64,000 nucleotides of DNA from positions 45,070 through 109,069 of the forward strand of contig JACJZP010000010.1 of assembly GCA_020635535.1 (NCBI GenBank), in the 5' to 3' direction. The DNA is from Flavobacteriales bacterium (GTDB lineage Bacteria; Bacteroidota; Bacteroidia; UBA10329). Of the stretch, positions 1 to 8,614 are shown piece after piece. The notes beneath the pieces were generated by a model. That model saw only the letters and a list, made by a program, of their open reading frames with translations, did no database searches and was not told where the DNA came from. The position numbers were made by a program, and so were the translations under genes. How positions within the stretch are numbered: the stretch's first letter is position 1; every line of letters begins with the position of its first letter.

Positions 1-573
1 AACTATTGCTATGGTGTTTCTTCCTACGGGAAAGGCGCGGTTTTCCTGATGCAAATCGAATATATCATCGGAGAAGACGCTTTCTGGAAAGGCATGAAGC
101 GCTATTTCAATGAATGGAAATTCAAACACCCGACCCCGAATGATTTCATTCGAGTGATGGAGAAGGTTTCTGGATTGGAACTGAACTGGTTCATGGACCT
201 CTGGGTCGGAACGACACAGATTATCGACTACAGTATTGAGGAATTGGACAAGGAGAAAAAAGGCAGAACAGAGATTGTGTTGAAGCGAAACGGTCAGTTG
301 CCAATGCCGCTCGACATCAAATTGGTGGATAAGGACGGCAACGTGAGTTGGTATTACATTCCGGTTGGATTGATGCGTGGCGAGAAGCCGGTTGAAAAAG
401 GACAGGAAGGAAGAGTGGTGCTGCCCGATTGGGAATGGACGAATCCAACCTATAGTTTTGAGGTCGATTTGAAAAAGAAGAAGATCGAATCGGTTGAGAT
501 AGACCCGTCAACTCGGTTGGCCGACCTGAACAACATCAATGGTATTTACCCTTTCCCGAAAGAGAGAAAATGA
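1..573 (+). CDS. M1-family metallopeptidase, C-terminal part (5' end off the window)
   Basis: The reading frame is open from base 1 and carries only the C-terminal part of the protein, so the zinc site lies outside the window. The segment FKHPTPNDFIRVMEKVSG, followed by a NWFMDLW block, closely matches the complete M1 peptidase at 3589-5895 (FKHPTPADFFRTMEDASG, then DWFWRGW). This identifies it as the end of the helical domain plus the C-terminal beta domain of a paralogous aminopeptidase-like protein. The stop overlaps the next start by 4 bp (ATGA), suggesting translational coupling to the DUF192 lipoprotein. Family assignment is firm; activity cannot be judged from this part. Confidence 0.85.
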   Translation, partial: NYCYGVSSYGKGAVFLMQIEYIIGEDAFWKGMKRYFNEWKFKHPTPNDFIRVMEKVSGLELNWFMDLWVGTTQIIDYSIEELDKEKKGRTEIVLKRNGQLPMPLDIKLVDKDGNVSWYYIPVGLMRGEKPVEKGQEGRVVLPDWEWTNPTYSFEVDLKKKKIESVEIDPSTRLADLNNINGIYPFPKERK

Positions 574-1109
574 AACACACACGCAATAACACCACCTATT
601 TCCTTTTCTCGTTTTTCCTTTTTACGGTCCTGATCGGTTGCGACAGCGACACAACATCTACAAAATCCGATCAAAAAGATGCAGGAAGATCTGAAGTTCG
701 ACCCGCGGGCCCGCAGTTCAAAAAAGAAGGCGAGCTCTGGTTGACGAAAGCCGAAGGAGACACCATTCGCCAATTGGATATTGAGATCGCGGACATAGAA
801 AGCGAGCGTACCATTGGCCTAATGCATCGTTGGAGTATGCCAGATACGCAAGGAATGCTGTTCATTTTTGAGGAGGAAGAACCTCGTTCCTTTTGGATGC
901 ACAACACGCTGATGGGGCTGGACATCATCTACATCAAGGCCGATGGAACCATTGAAAGCATTGCCAAGTATTGTGTTCCCAAGTCTGATAAGTCCATTCC
1001 ATCAAAAGGCCCGGCCATGTACGTTCTGGAGGTTCAAGAAGGATTCAGCGACATTTATGGGCTGGTTCCTGGAGACAAGATCATCTTCCAAAGGACAGAC
1101 GGCAAATAA
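570..1109 (+). CDS. DUF192 family lipoprotein
   Basis: 179 residues. An N-terminal hydrophobic stretch ends in the lipobox LIGC (Cys24), so the product is predicted to be an outer-membrane or periplasmic lipoprotein. Residues about 55-175 fit the DUF192 fold, with the typical run ERTIGLMHR, a GMLFIF strand, FWMHNT, and LDIIYI followed by a late GLVPGD turn. DUF192 proteins are small extracytoplasmic domains of unknown biochemical role. The gene starts inside the stop of the M1 peptidase gene (4-bp overlap) and is followed 8 bp later by a secreted protein on the same strand, so the three are probably cotranscribed. Confidence 0.88.
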   Translation: MKHTRNNTTYFLFSFFLFTVLIGCDSDTTSTKSDQKDAGRSEVRPAGPQFKKEGELWLTKAEGDTIRQLDIEIADIESERTIGLMHRWSMPDTQGMLFIFEEEEPRSFWMHNTLMGLDIIYIKADGTIESIAKYCVPKSDKSIPSKGPAMYVLEVQEGFSDIYGLVPGDKIIFQRTDGK

Positions 1110-1117
1110 TCCTTTCT

Positions 1118-2296
1118 ATGTTAAAGTTCCTTCCCCTTTTACTTTTCCCGCTCATCTGTTTTGGGCAGGGTACATTGACCATTTCTTCAACGGAGCCAAC
1201 GTCCGATAAGTGGTTGTTGCTTACCAAATCCCGCCAATACATCAGCGATAACGATAGCATGAACGAGCATTTGGTCGACCTTGTAAAAGCATTCTCAGTT
1301 GATAGTGTTCTGCCATCAAAAAGCCAACGGCACCGCGTGGCCGAGGCCGGGTGGGTTATTAGCATGTTCGGATACAAGTGGAAGGCGCTGAGCATGACCA
1401 AACAGAAGTTTGTCGGAACCGAACGCGATGGCATCCGTGTGCCGAGCTGGCCCCCTCATTTCACGGAGTACGATGTGAACTTCAACCTTATTCCTCACAC
1501 GCGTAAGTACATCGATTTTCTGTGGCCCGGTTATGTGCAGAAGTGCGAGAAGAACCGCTTCAAACGCATCAAGAATCTTGATGAAGCTCCGTGCGTTTAT
1601 CCGACCACCCTGGAGAACATTGACAAATACAGACTCCACTGCGAGATCACCCCGCCATTGGATTACGTGTTCATGCTCAATTCCAAGTTTTATCCATGCT
1701 ACAGACCAAACTCATCAAAAGAGCACTACAACATTGGAACAGATTACGCCACGTTCGGGATGTACGGTGCCTTCGTGGCAGACTACAACCACACAGGAGG
1801 GCCTGAGTTGCATCCGTACGAGTGGATCTGGTGGTACGATACGCATCCTGATAGATTGCAGGAGAAAAGCCAAACCTGGTTCATCGGTTTTATGAAGGAA
1901 GGAAGCAACCGTTTCAGAGGATGGTACCCGAAAAAGCGCCCTCAAGTTGGCCAGGTCTCGGTGCCATTCGTATTCGACCTAAAAAACGACACTCTAAAGA
2001 TCACACTTGAACATTTACTGCACGACACGTTCAAGCCAGAAGCTTTGTCAAGGCTTGAAGGTGTTCCGCAGAGTGCTTCGGATCTGAATTTTACACAGCG
2101 GTATTTCACAATCGATAATGGCGACACGCGAGGAAAGACCATCGTTTTCCGAACGTCAAATCCTATTGGCGGAGAAGCGCTGAAAACATGGTTTTCTGAA
2201 CTGAACTTGGATAAAGAGAACAACCTGCTTTCTGGCTATCTCAACTTGGGCGTATCGGTTGCAAACCTCTACAACGCCAAGTTGAGTTTCGAGTAA
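1118..2296 (+). CDS. Secreted protein of unknown function
   Basis: 392 residues beginning with a clean signal peptide (MLKFLPLLLFPLICFGQ, cleavage expected before the Gln). The mature part is rich in Trp, Tyr and His (PYEWIWWYDTHPD, GFMKEGSNRFRGWYP) and contains four cysteines around residues 140-200. This suggests a folded periplasmic or surface domain. I recognise no catalytic motif and no C-terminal sorting domain. It follows the DUF192 gene by 8 bp and ends 3 bp before the convergent coiled-coil gene. Function unknown. Confidence 0.75.
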   Translation: MLKFLPLLLFPLICFGQGTLTISSTEPTSDKWLLLTKSRQYISDNDSMNEHLVDLVKAFSVDSVLPSKSQRHRVAEAGWVISMFGYKWKALSMTKQKFVGTERDGIRVPSWPPHFTEYDVNFNLIPHTRKYIDFLWPGYVQKCEKNRFKRIKNLDEAPCVYPTTLENIDKYRLHCEITPPLDYVFMLNSKFYPCYRPNSSKEHYNIGTDYATFGMYGAFVADYNHTGGPELHPYEWIWWYDTHPDRLQEKSQTWFIGFMKEGSNRFRGWYPKKRPQVGQVSVPFVFDLKNDTLKITLEHLLHDTFKPEALSRLEGVPQSASDLNFTQRYFTIDNGDTRGKTIVFRTSNPIGGEALKTWFSELNLDKENNLLSGYLNLGVSVANLYNAKLSFE

Positions 2297-2299
2297 GAA

Positions 2300-2908
2300 T
2301 CAGTCGAAAGCCTTACGGACGTGCTTCCAGGCTTGAGACATTTCATTAGAGAAGTTCTCCAACTTTCCTGAAGCTTCCTCAGCGCGTTTTTCAAGGTCTT
2401 TCTGGAATTCCTGCAGTTTGACCTCGGCTTCTTTTCTTCGCTTTTCCCATTCCTGTTCGCCTTCCATTTTGGCCAACTGAAGTTGCAGTTTGAAGATATC
2501 GAACTTGATCTGGTAGTCGTGTAGTTTCAGAGATAAATCCTCCAAAAAAGCATCTGAGTGTTCTTTGGTTGTTCCGAAAACAAGGTCGATATCTGAACGG
2601 AGTTGCTCCAATCTCATTTTCAATTCTTTCTGCTGTTCGCGAAGCAGATCTTCAGATGTAGCTTTACCCAAAGCCGCCTGAACACGAAGGTCTTCAAGCG
2701 CAGACTTGATCTTGGCCGCTTGCTCCTTGTTCAACTCCTTTGCCTCATCAATTCGAGACGACATTTTTGCAGCCCAATCGCGGAGGTTCGCCTTCTGCTC
2801 CTCAAACGCTTTCTCGGCATCGGCCTTACCCAAGTGCAGTTGTACGTTCAAACCCTCAACGGTTGTCTTAAGAGTTTCTAAATGGTCTTTGATGGTCTTC
2901 TTTTCCAT
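2300..2908 (-). CDS. Coiled-coil protein with three internal repeats
   Basis: 202 residues, highly charged, almost entirely predicted helix/coiled coil, no signal peptide or membrane segment, so cytoplasmic. It has an internal imperfect repeat: NVQLHLGKADAEKAFEEQK near residue 21, RVQAALGKATSEDLLREQQK near residue 75 and KLQLQLAKMEGEQEWEKRRK near residue 140. The hydrophobic VQ-x-x-LGKA turn followed by an acidic/basic helix is kept in each copy. It is convergent with the secreted-protein gene, with 3 bp between the stops. No family recognised; a structural or scaffolding role is only a guess. Confidence 0.7.
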   Translation of the reverse strand: MEKKTIKDHLETLKTTVEGLNVQLHLGKADAEKAFEEQKANLRDWAAKMSSRIDEAKELNKEQAAKIKSALEDLRVQAALGKATSEDLLREQQKELKMRLEQLRSDIDLVFGTTKEHSDAFLEDLSLKLHDYQIKFDIFKLQLQLAKMEGEQEWEKRRKEAEVKLQEFQKDLEKRAEEASGKLENFSNEMSQAWKHVRKAFD

Positions 2909-2998
2909 GGCGTATAATGTTTGACGGAAAAGGTATGAGAATTCTTGAAACCGAAAACTGATACAGATTAGCCCTGCGGTAATCTTAATTTCGGGCAG

Positions 2999-3559
2999 AT
3001 GTTTTCAACCTATCTCCAACTCGGCTTCGAGCACATAACCGACCTGAACGGCTACGATCACATGCTGTTTCTGTTGGCGCTTTGTGCCGCTTATGTTTAT
3101 TCTGATTGGAAGAAGATACTTGTGCTGGTTACGGCCTTCACATTGGGGCATTCCATTACATTGGCGCTGGCGGTTTTGAACATCATACCTGTCAATGGTG
3201 CTTGGATTGAATTTCTCATTCCCGTGACAATTGTGGCCACAGCGGCCAAAAACCTCATCGCGAAGCAAGACAAAGCCGCCATTGCCACCTACTTTATGGC
3301 ACTGGGTTTCGGTCTCATTCATGGAATGGGATTTTCCAACTACCTGCGGTCGCTGTTGGGAGATGAATTACTGATGCCGTTGTTCGCCTTCAATGTAGGG
3401 CTGGAAGTGGGCCAATTGATCGTGGTTACCATCATTTTCGGGCTGCAATATGTCGTGGTAAACACAATAAGTGTTAAACCGAGGCAATGGAATCTTATTG
3501 TTTCCTTAACCGCAGGTGCCATTTCGTTACTTTTGGCCGCCCAGAGAATTCCGTTCTGA
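2999..3559 (+). CDS. HupE/UreJ family integral membrane protein
   Basis: 186 residues with about five to six hydrophobic segments. The family marks are the N-terminal GFEHITDLNGYDHMLFLLAL block, FTLGHSITL near residue 55 and GLIHGMGF near residue 110, each presenting a histidine within a membrane helix. HupE/UreJ proteins are small metal-permease-like proteins, first described beside nickel enzymes. No hydrogenase or urease gene is present here, so nickel transport should not be assumed. The Bacteroidota members usually stand alone, as this one does. Confidence 0.85.
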   Translation: MFSTYLQLGFEHITDLNGYDHMLFLLALCAAYVYSDWKKILVLVTAFTLGHSITLALAVLNIIPVNGAWIEFLIPVTIVATAAKNLIAKQDKAAIATYFMALGFGLIHGMGFSNYLRSLLGDELLMPLFAFNVGLEVGQLIVVTIIFGLQYVVVNTISVKPRQWNLIVSLTAGAISLLLAAQRIPF

Positions 3560-3588
3560 ACTCAGTCAGAACCACTTAAGCCAGGTTT

Positions 3589-5895
3589 ATGAGACATTTT
3601 ACATTATCCATTCTAATCCTTTTTCCATTTGTCCTCAGCGCACAGCAATCTGCGAGAGACAAGTTTGAACAGCTTGGAAAAGAGCTTCCAACTCCGAATG
3701 TTTACCGAACCGCCAGTGGAGCACCCGGCCATGAATATTACCAGCAGCAGGTGGATTATGATATGAAAGTGGAGCTGGACGATGAAACGCAGCGCCTTTA
3801 CGGTTCAAGCACCATTACTTACACGAATAACTCACCAGACGAACTCAATTATCTGTGGTTGCAGTTGGATCAGAATGTTCGGGCCAAAGACAGCGACACC
3901 AAGCTCATCGCTACCAGCGAAATGGACGATAGAATGAGTTTCGGAGATCTGGCGCGGATGCACAACGATTTCGATGGCGGTTTCAAGATCGAGTACGTAA
4001 AGGATGCAGCGGGTAACGATCTTCCTTACACGGTTGTAAAGACGATGATGCGTGTCGATCTGCCAAAGCCGCTGAAAGCGAAAGGCAAGACCAGCATCAA
4101 ACTCAAATGGTGGTACAACATCAACGATCGCATGGAAATTGGTGGTCGTTCGGGCTACGAGTTCTTCCCAGAAGATGGAAACTACCTCTATACCATTGCG
4201 CAATGGTTTCCACGATTGTGTGTTTACAACGAAGTGGAGGGCTGGCAGCACAAGCAATTCTTGGGAAGCGGTGAGTTTGCCCTGCCATTCGGAGATTACA
4301 AAGTTGACATTACGGTTCCTGCGGATCACATCGTTGGCGCAACCGGCTTCTGTCAGAACTACAGTCAGGTTTTGACCGCTGCCCAAAAGCAGAAGTTTGA
4401 TGAAGCAAAAGATGCTGATGAGCCAGTGATCATTGTGAGTCAGAAGGACGCTGAGGAGAACGAGAAGGAAGGAACCAAGGAGAAGAAAACATGGACCTTC
4501 AAAGCCACAAACGTGCGCGATTTTGCATTCGCCTCATCACGTAAGTTCATCTGGGATGCCATGGGCGTTGACATTGCCGGAAAGAAAGTGATGGCAATGA
4601 GTTACTATCCCAAGGAAGGAAATCCACTGTGGGAGCAATATTCAACTCGGGTTGTAGCGCACACACTCAAAACGTACAGCAAATTCACCATCGATTATCC
4701 GTATCCGGTTGCCATTTCGGTTCATGCCAAAGCCATTGGAATGGAGTACCCGATGATCTGTTTCAATTTCGGAAGACCTGAAAAGGACGGCACTTACTCG
4801 GATCATATCAAGTACCGAATGATCGGGGTTATCGTCCACGAAGTGGGGCATAACTTCTTCCCAATGATCATCAACTCGGATGAGCGCCAATGGACCTGGA
4901 TGGATGAGGGCCTGAACTCGTTCGTTGAATACCTTACCGAGAAAGAATGGGACAAGGATTATCCTACACGTAGAGGGCCTGCCCCGAACATTGTCGATTA
5001 CATGAAGGGCGACAAAGGCGGCATGGTTCCGATCATGACCAACAGTGAGAGCATCAAACAGTTTGGGAACAACGCCTACGGGAAACCGGCCACGGCACTC
5101 AACATTCTACGCGAAACAATACTCGGAAGAGAACTCTTCGATTTCGCGTTTAAGGAATATGCAAGACGATGGGCGTTCAAGCACCCGACTCCTGCCGATT
5201 TCTTCCGTACCATGGAAGACGCCTCAGGCGTGGACCTTGATTGGTTCTGGCGCGGATGGTTCTACACCACAGATCACTGCGATCAGAGTTTGGATGCCGT
5301 AAAATGGTACCAGATAGACACGAAAGATCCGGCCATCGAAAAGCCGTTGGCAAAGGAGCGCGAAGCGGCCAAAGAACCATACATCAGCGATACGCGCAAT
5401 GCAGACGCATTCCAGAGTATGGTGGAGAAAGACGCGAAGACGCGTGACTTCTACGATAACGAGTACGACCCGCACAAGTGGACCATCCTTGACAGCGAGG
5501 AATATGACAAATACCTATCGCGATTGGACGAAAAGGAGAAGCAACTTCTTGGTTCGGGCATGAACTACTACCAGCTTGACATCTCATCGCCCGGGGAGTT
5601 GATCATGCCGGTAATCCTTGAGTTCGAGTATGCAGATGGCTCAAAGGAGGTGCATCGAATTCCGGCTGAGATATGGAGGAAGAACGACAAGAACATCAGC
5701 AAGGTCTTCTTCTCCAAGAAAGAACTGGTTCGCGTAGTCCTCGACCCGTTCTTGGAAACCGCAGACATCGACCGCGGCAACAACTATTGGCCGCCTAAGC
5801 AGCAGCCCACCCGGTTCGAACTCTTCAAAGGCAGAGAATACGATTCCGAAAACCCGATGCAGCGCGCTAAGCGTGCCAAGGAAAGAGGGAAGTAA
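3589..5895 (+). CDS. M1-family metallopeptidase (secreted)
   Basis: 768 residues with an N-terminal signal peptide (cut after LSAQ). The gluzincin site is intact: HEVGH at 417-421 binds zinc through His417 and His421 with Glu418 as catalytic base, and Glu440 in WMDEGLNSF is the third ligand, 19 residues after His421 as usual. The exopeptidase GAMEN motif is altered to IGMEYP at 383-388, so aminopeptidase specificity may differ from classical APN. The C-terminal region matches the partial gene at the left edge. The stop abuts the convergent hipA stop with no gap. Confidence 0.92.
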   Translation: MRHFTLSILILFPFVLSAQQSARDKFEQLGKELPTPNVYRTASGAPGHEYYQQQVDYDMKVELDDETQRLYGSSTITYTNNSPDELNYLWLQLDQNVRAKDSDTKLIATSEMDDRMSFGDLARMHNDFDGGFKIEYVKDAAGNDLPYTVVKTMMRVDLPKPLKAKGKTSIKLKWWYNINDRMEIGGRSGYEFFPEDGNYLYTIAQWFPRLCVYNEVEGWQHKQFLGSGEFALPFGDYKVDITVPADHIVGATGFCQNYSQVLTAAQKQKFDEAKDADEPVIIVSQKDAEENEKEGTKEKKTWTFKATNVRDFAFASSRKFIWDAMGVDIAGKKVMAMSYYPKEGNPLWEQYSTRVVAHTLKTYSKFTIDYPYPVAISVHAKAIGMEYPMICFNFGRPEKDGTYSDHIKYRMIGVIVHEVGHNFFPMIINSDERQWTWMDEGLNSFVEYLTEKEWDKDYPTRRGPAPNIVDYMKGDKGGMVPIMTNSESIKQFGNNAYGKPATALNILRETILGRELFDFAFKEYARRWAFKHPTPADFFRTMEDASGVDLDWFWRGWFYTTDHCDQSLDAVKWYQIDTKDPAIEKPLAKEREAAKEPYISDTRNADAFQSMVEKDAKTRDFYDNEYDPHKWTILDSEEYDKYLSRLDEKEKQLLGSGMNYYQLDISSPGELIMPVILEFEYADGSKEVHRIPAEIWRKNDKNISKVFFSKKELVRVVLDPFLETADIDRGNNYWPPKQQPTRFELFKGREYDSENPMQRAKRAKERGK

Positions 5896-7182
5896 TTACG
5901 GATTGATCAATCGGTCAATTGCCGCGGCCTGACTTTCAGGAATGCCAGCGGTTGATGCGAACTCGTTCCAGTTAGTAACAGCTTCTTGAACAGCAGCAAT
6001 GATCTCCAACGGCTTTTTGATGTTCATTTCGCTGGCCACTTTTAGCAGGTCGGCACGATAGATATTCTCGCGCTTCCCGTTCACGGAGAGTTGGTGTTGC
6101 TTCAACCATCGGTTATCAGGATTGTAAGCGTAGGTCACATCGTAGGCGGGTGAAAGTTTCCATTCACCGCGTTTGTTCATCAGAAAGGAGACGTTCTTCG
6201 TGTGGTCATCGCAGTTGAAACAGATGACGTTGAACACCATTCTTCGGAACAGTTCCTCCGCATCAGGATACGGAAGCCGCAATTGCCGCATCACCTGAAA
6301 CGCCTGTTCGTATGAATAAACGTTCGGCATGTTGTAATCGAAATGCGCGATGCCGCAAAGCGTTTGCATGTGCAGTTTTTCGGTTCCAACGCGGTCAAAG
6401 CGTTTGGTCATGAAATGGGCGCGACCATGTTCTTCTAGCAATCGGCATTCCATCATATTGATGCCACATTCCTTCGCCATGAGGTGATACGCATATTCGA
6501 TGCGGCCATAACCCTGCGGATCGCCTAGCAGGTCGTTGCTCACGCCATCAAATTTGATGATCCAATGTTCGTAGCCTTCCGACTGTTGCGCCTGCCCGGA
6601 ACGCACATCGCCTGTTTGCGGATTGTAGGCAATGATGGCTTTGGCCCGTGCCCCGCCAGCGGAAGTTCCCACGCGAATGATGTCTTCAACGCCATTGTTG
6701 TTCGAAGAAGTGAAGTTGGTTTCGAGCGAATTGCGTTGATGCAGAATATCACTGGCCAACCGCACAAGTTCATTGACTTGCAGCGTATCCGAATGGTCTT
6801 TGAAAGAAGCGATGGCGGGTTTGAACTCCAGTGCACCCATTCCCCGCGAACCGATGTAGCAGAGTTTCTCTATCGGGTTCATGCTTTGGACGGTTCGGCC
6901 CTGTCTTGCAAGCCATTCTTCAATTAGTCGGTTACCGAATTTGTCAGGCAGGCTGTCAGCTAACAGTCCAGGCAATCCTTGAAATGTTTCAGGATTGAGA
7001 GAGGGAAACTGAAAGATGCGCTTTCCATTCCGCGCCTCGGCCAATGGCATTTTCAGAGGAGCAACATCCAGATCCTGTTTCAGAAAATCAGCCTCGAACT
7101 CGAAAACACCATGATTGGCGGCCTCGTTCCAGGCAACGGCACCCACGCGAATTCCCCAAAGAAGCACCTCGGCAACTACCAT
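5896..7182 (-). CDS. hipA: HipA-family serine/threonine kinase toxin
   Basis: 428 residues, the usual length for HipA. In other bacteria HipA phosphorylates an aminoacyl-tRNA synthetase (GltX in Escherichia coli) and induces dormancy. Visible motifs are the glycine-rich GGARAKA loop (176-182), IIKFDG (208-213), the catalytic segment NCDDHTKN (323-330) and the metal-binding SPAYDV (344-349, Asp348). All key residues look present, so the kinase is probably active. The start overlaps the hipB stop by 7 bp, so antitoxin is translated first from the same message. Target and phenotype are unknown. Confidence 0.92.
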   Translation of the reverse strand: MVVAEVLLWGIRVGAVAWNEAANHGVFEFEADFLKQDLDVAPLKMPLAEARNGKRIFQFPSLNPETFQGLPGLLADSLPDKFGNRLIEEWLARQGRTVQSMNPIEKLCYIGSRGMGALEFKPAIASFKDHSDTLQVNELVRLASDILHQRNSLETNFTSSNNNGVEDIIRVGTSAGGARAKAIIAYNPQTGDVRSGQAQQSEGYEHWIIKFDGVSNDLLGDPQGYGRIEYAYHLMAKECGINMMECRLLEEHGRAHFMTKRFDRVGTEKLHMQTLCGIAHFDYNMPNVYSYEQAFQVMRQLRLPYPDAEELFRRMVFNVICFNCDDHTKNVSFLMNKRGEWKLSPAYDVTYAYNPDNRWLKQHQLSVNGKRENIYRADLLKVASEMNIKKPLEIIAAVQEAVTNWNEFASTAGIPESQAAAIDRLINP

Positions 7183-7532
7183 GCGGGTTCGTCTTTATCG
7201 GTGGTATGGCGTTTTCCAGAAGCGCGGTAACGCTGCGGTTTCTGCTCTTTCAGCAATTGCAACGGACTTATTTCTGGCGAAACGCGTTGGAAGGCATCGA
7301 ACAAGTCGAGGCGGTTCAGGGCACGCAACAACTGAATGAGCGTGAGTAGCGAAACGGCTTGTCCCTTTTCGATGCGACTGATGGTGGCACGCCCAAGACC
7401 CGAACGCTCGGCCAGCTCTTCCTGTGTCATGTTCTGGTCGAGGCGTATTTGGCGCAATTGCGAACAGATGTGGTTCACAATGGCCGTATCGCTCATGGCC
7501 GACCAATCTTCTGTGATGCCTTTCTGATACAT
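7176..7532 (-). CDS. hipB: HipB-like antitoxin, XRE-family HTH
   Basis: 118 residues from the ATG at 7532. A helix-turn-helix of the Cro/XRE type covers about residues 20-75 (QLRQIRLDQNMTQEELAERS, then GLGRATISRIEKG). The partner is the downstream hipA, so this is the antitoxin and autorepressor. A second in-frame ATG at 7496 (MSDTAIVNH) would give a 106-residue form. The first codons of the long form overlap one copy of an 11-bp repeat that looks like an operator, so the shorter start deserves consideration. The C-terminal 30 residues are basic and probably disordered, where HipB proteins often contact or are degraded. Confidence 0.9.
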   Translation of the reverse strand: MYQKGITEDWSAMSDTAIVNHICSQLRQIRLDQNMTQEELAERSGLGRATISRIEKGQAVSLLTLIQLLRALNRLDLFDAFQRVSPEISPLQLLKEQKPQRYRASGKRHTTDKDEPAW

Positions 7533-7600
7533 TAACTCGATATTTACTGGTTAACACACCGTTTCTGATACAAATGTAATCATTTTAGCTCCTGCATCAA
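7521..7600 (-). promoter_or_regulatory. hipBA promoter with repeated operator-like boxes
   Basis: On the minus strand TTG (7600-7598), 19 bp, and TACATTTG (7578-7571) give an exact Bacteroidota -33/-7 promoter. The 11-mer TTTCTGATACA (plus-strand sense) occurs at 7562-7572, overlapping the -7 box, and again at 7521-7531, overlapping the hipB start. A weaker inverted pair, TTAAC at 7532 and GTTAA at 7550, lies between. Placement over promoter and start fits autorepression by HipB, which is how hipBA loci are regulated elsewhere. The promoter is read directly; operator function is inferred. Confidence 0.6.
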
Positions 7601-7687
7601 AAACATTACAATAAAGCCACAAAGCGAATTTAATGACTCATTTGTGATTCATTATACAATGTGTAGGAATCCAATTAATTTCGAAGG

Positions 7688-8131
7688 GTGAAAACCGCTC
7701 TCTACAATCGATGCTTGGAATTGGCCTCTGCAAAAGTGAATGCTTTGGAAGGCGAACTTGCTTCCATGCGCGATGCAGTGCAATCGGAAAGCAAAAGCAC
7801 GGCTGGCGACAAGCACGAAACGGGCCGTGCCATGATACATTTGGAGCAGGAAAAACTCCAAATGCAGTTGGCTGAAGCGCAATCCGTTTTGGCCGAATTG
7901 GAACAAATAAAACCCGACCACACATTCGAAACCGTTCAAAAAGGCGCGTTGGTTCAGACCAACCGAGCCACGTTTTACATCGCGGTCGGATTGGGAAAGA
8001 TCAATCAGGACGGAACAGACATTTTTGTGGTTTCTTCGCAATCGCCCATTGCCAAACAGATGTTAGGAAAACGTTCGGGCGAAAGCTTCAACATGAATGG
8101 AACGGAATATGTAATCACATCCATTCAATAG
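7688..8131 (+). CDS. GreA/GreB-like transcript cleavage factor homologue
   Basis: 147 residues from a GTG start; no in-frame ATG lies near the beginning. Residues about 5-75 form an antiparallel coiled-coil with acidic residues near the tip. Residues about 85-147 resemble the FKBP-like Gre C-terminal domain (GALVQTNRATFYIAVGLG, SPIAKQMLGKRSGESF). Classical Gre factors bind the RNA polymerase secondary channel and stimulate cleavage of backtracked RNA. This short divergent form is common in Flavobacteriia, and whether it acts on polymerase is not established. The stop is directly followed by the DUF6702 start. Confidence 0.75.
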   Translation: MKTALYNRCLELASAKVNALEGELASMRDAVQSESKSTAGDKHETGRAMIHLEQEKLQMQLAEAQSVLAELEQIKPDHTFETVQKGALVQTNRATFYIAVGLGKINQDGTDIFVVSSQSPIAKQMLGKRSGESFNMNGTEYVITSIQ

Positions 8132-8614
8132 ATGAAAACAGCATTACTTTCCGTACTTCTTGTCCTGTTCTCGGCACACGAATTCCATTTGTCGCTTACG
8201 GAGATCAGCCACAACACCGAGAACAAAACCCTCGAGGTTTCCATCAAGCTTTTTACGGACGATCTTTTGACCGCATTGCAACAAGCTGGCGCGCCCAAAA
8301 TGGAACTCGGAACCGAGAGCGAACCACCCGAAGCGAACGAATACATCGAAAGCTACCTGAAACGCCATTTCAAACTCACCGTCAATGGTAAACTGACCGA
8401 TTTCACCTACCTCGGAAAAGAAGCCGAGCTCGATGCCACTTGGTGCTACGTGGAGGTCAAGGAAGTGAAGAAAGTGCAGTCGCTGGAGGTGGAAAACAGC
8501 TTCCTACTCGAAGCCTTTGACGACCAGACCAACATGGTCAATCTCAACATCAATGGCCGCAAAAAGAGTGGCCTTGCACGGAAGGGAAATACACGATTGA
8601 AGTTCGAATTTTAA
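8132..8614 (+). CDS. DUF6702 family protein
   Basis: 160 residues. The N-terminus (MKTALLSVLLVLFSAHEFHL) looks like a signal peptide, followed by the family opening SLTEISHNTENKTLEVSIKL and FTDDL. The rest alternates strands and short helices and ends in KFEF. Members are small exported proteins of unknown role, typical of Bacteroidota. It abuts the Gre-like gene (stop TAG immediately followed by ATG) and overlaps the convergent selD stop by 4 bp. Confidence 0.8.
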   Translation: MKTALLSVLLVLFSAHEFHLSLTEISHNTENKTLEVSIKLFTDDLLTALQQAGAPKMELGTESEPPEANEYIESYLKRHFKLTVNGKLTDFTYLGKEAELDATWCYVEVKEVKKVQSLEVENSFLLEAFDDQTNMVNLNINGRKKSGLARKGNTRLKFEF

